Positions 13,443 to 13,551 of a DNA stretch of 13,551 nucleotides are shown here, in pieces. Numbering within the stretch: position 1 is the stretch's first letter; every line of letters starts with the position of its first letter. Position numbers and translations under genes: made by a program. The notes beneath the pieces were generated by a model. It was given only the letters and a program-made list of their open reading frames with translations, was not told the DNA's origin and did not search any database. The DNA comes from an uncultured Anaerocolumna sp. Its GTDB lineage: Bacteria; Bacillota; Clostridia; Lachnospirales; Lachnospiraceae. The DNA is taken from NCBI GenBank assembly GCA_937901695.1, contig CALDJN010000207.1, positions 1 through 13,551 on the forward strand. The letters are read 5' to 3'.

Positions 13443-13551
13443 TCATTCTGATAAAAAAAATTCATTCTGATAAAAAATGTCATTCTGATAAAAAAAGTCA
13501 TTCTGATAAAAAAAGTCATTCTGATAAAAAAAGTCATTCTGATAAAAAAAG
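13443..13551. repeat. 18-bp tandem repeat running off the window edge
   Basis: TCATTCTGATA plus an A-run and GT/AGT recurs with starts at 13443, 13462, 13480, 13498, 13516 and 13534: six copies, the first spacing 19 and the rest exactly 18. The last four are identical within view; the first two differ in the A-run. The period is a multiple of three, so one + frame reads HSDKKS repeats and one - frame reads FFIRMT repeats. I see no start codon or ribosome site for a + gene, while a - strand gene could enter from beyond the edge. Array end not seen. Confidence 0.85.

Noticed and set aside
13443..13551. CRISPR array
   Set aside because: Units of 18 bp are directly adjoining, with no unique spacers; it is a simple tandem repeat.

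Overview
The window looks like chromosomal DNA of an AT-rich, Gram-positive anaerobe, most likely a spore-forming Clostridia of the Lachnospiraceae type. This rests on the strong AGGAGG ribosome sites, the two lipoproteins, the split LysO exporter, a clostridial-type 444-residue glutamate dehydrogenase, a CwlC-like amidase without signal peptide, and the protein style. All recognisable protein genes of normal size are on the + strand. The one gene I find on the - strand is a 35-codon toxin-like ORF.

Layout. Positions 1-84 may hold the 3' end of an upstream gene, followed by a strong terminator (151-208). A large lipoprotein with a DUF4352-like domain fused to an arylsulfotransferase (ASST) propeller follows (513-2972). 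It ends at a nested GGTGYCWGRCACC-type palindromic repeat (2973-3044). Next come a two-gene LysO-type lysine exporter (3153-4036), an Asn-rich low-complexity lipoprotein (4206-4988) and a tandem GNAT acetyltransferase (5015-5899). A CwlC-like amidase with a SPOR domain (6082-6852) is preceded by a good sigma-K-like promoter. A promoter that runs directly into a long terminator-like hairpin (6920-7010) precedes gdhA (7073-8407).

The interval 8408-8929 looks empty at normal gene-size cut-offs. It appears to hold a complete type I toxin-antitoxin module: a 35-residue membrane toxin of the holin-like/TxpA-BsrG kind on the - strand (8652-8545), its promoter and structured 5' leader, a strong converging + strand promoter for a short structured RNA, and a shared bidirectional terminator. 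A 13-bp inverted repeat lies at the predicted 5' ends of the two converging transcripts.

The right part (8939-13268) is a sensing-uptake unit. It has a LytS-family histidine kinase, a LytTR response regulator, and a CstA-family transporter. The same trio in E. coli (BtsS-BtsR-BtsT) senses and imports pyruvate, so pyruvate or a related nutrient is the leading guess here. A terminator follows, and the window ends inside an 18-bp tandem repeat (at least six copies from 13443 to the edge).

Functionally, gdhA, lysO and the LytS/LytTR/CstA unit point to amino-acid and pyruvate handling. The amidase points to sporulation. The ASST-like protein and the amidase each lack residues normally considered catalytic, and these are the main protein-level oddities. 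All promoter, RNA and terminator calls were made by eye from base patterns and were not computed.
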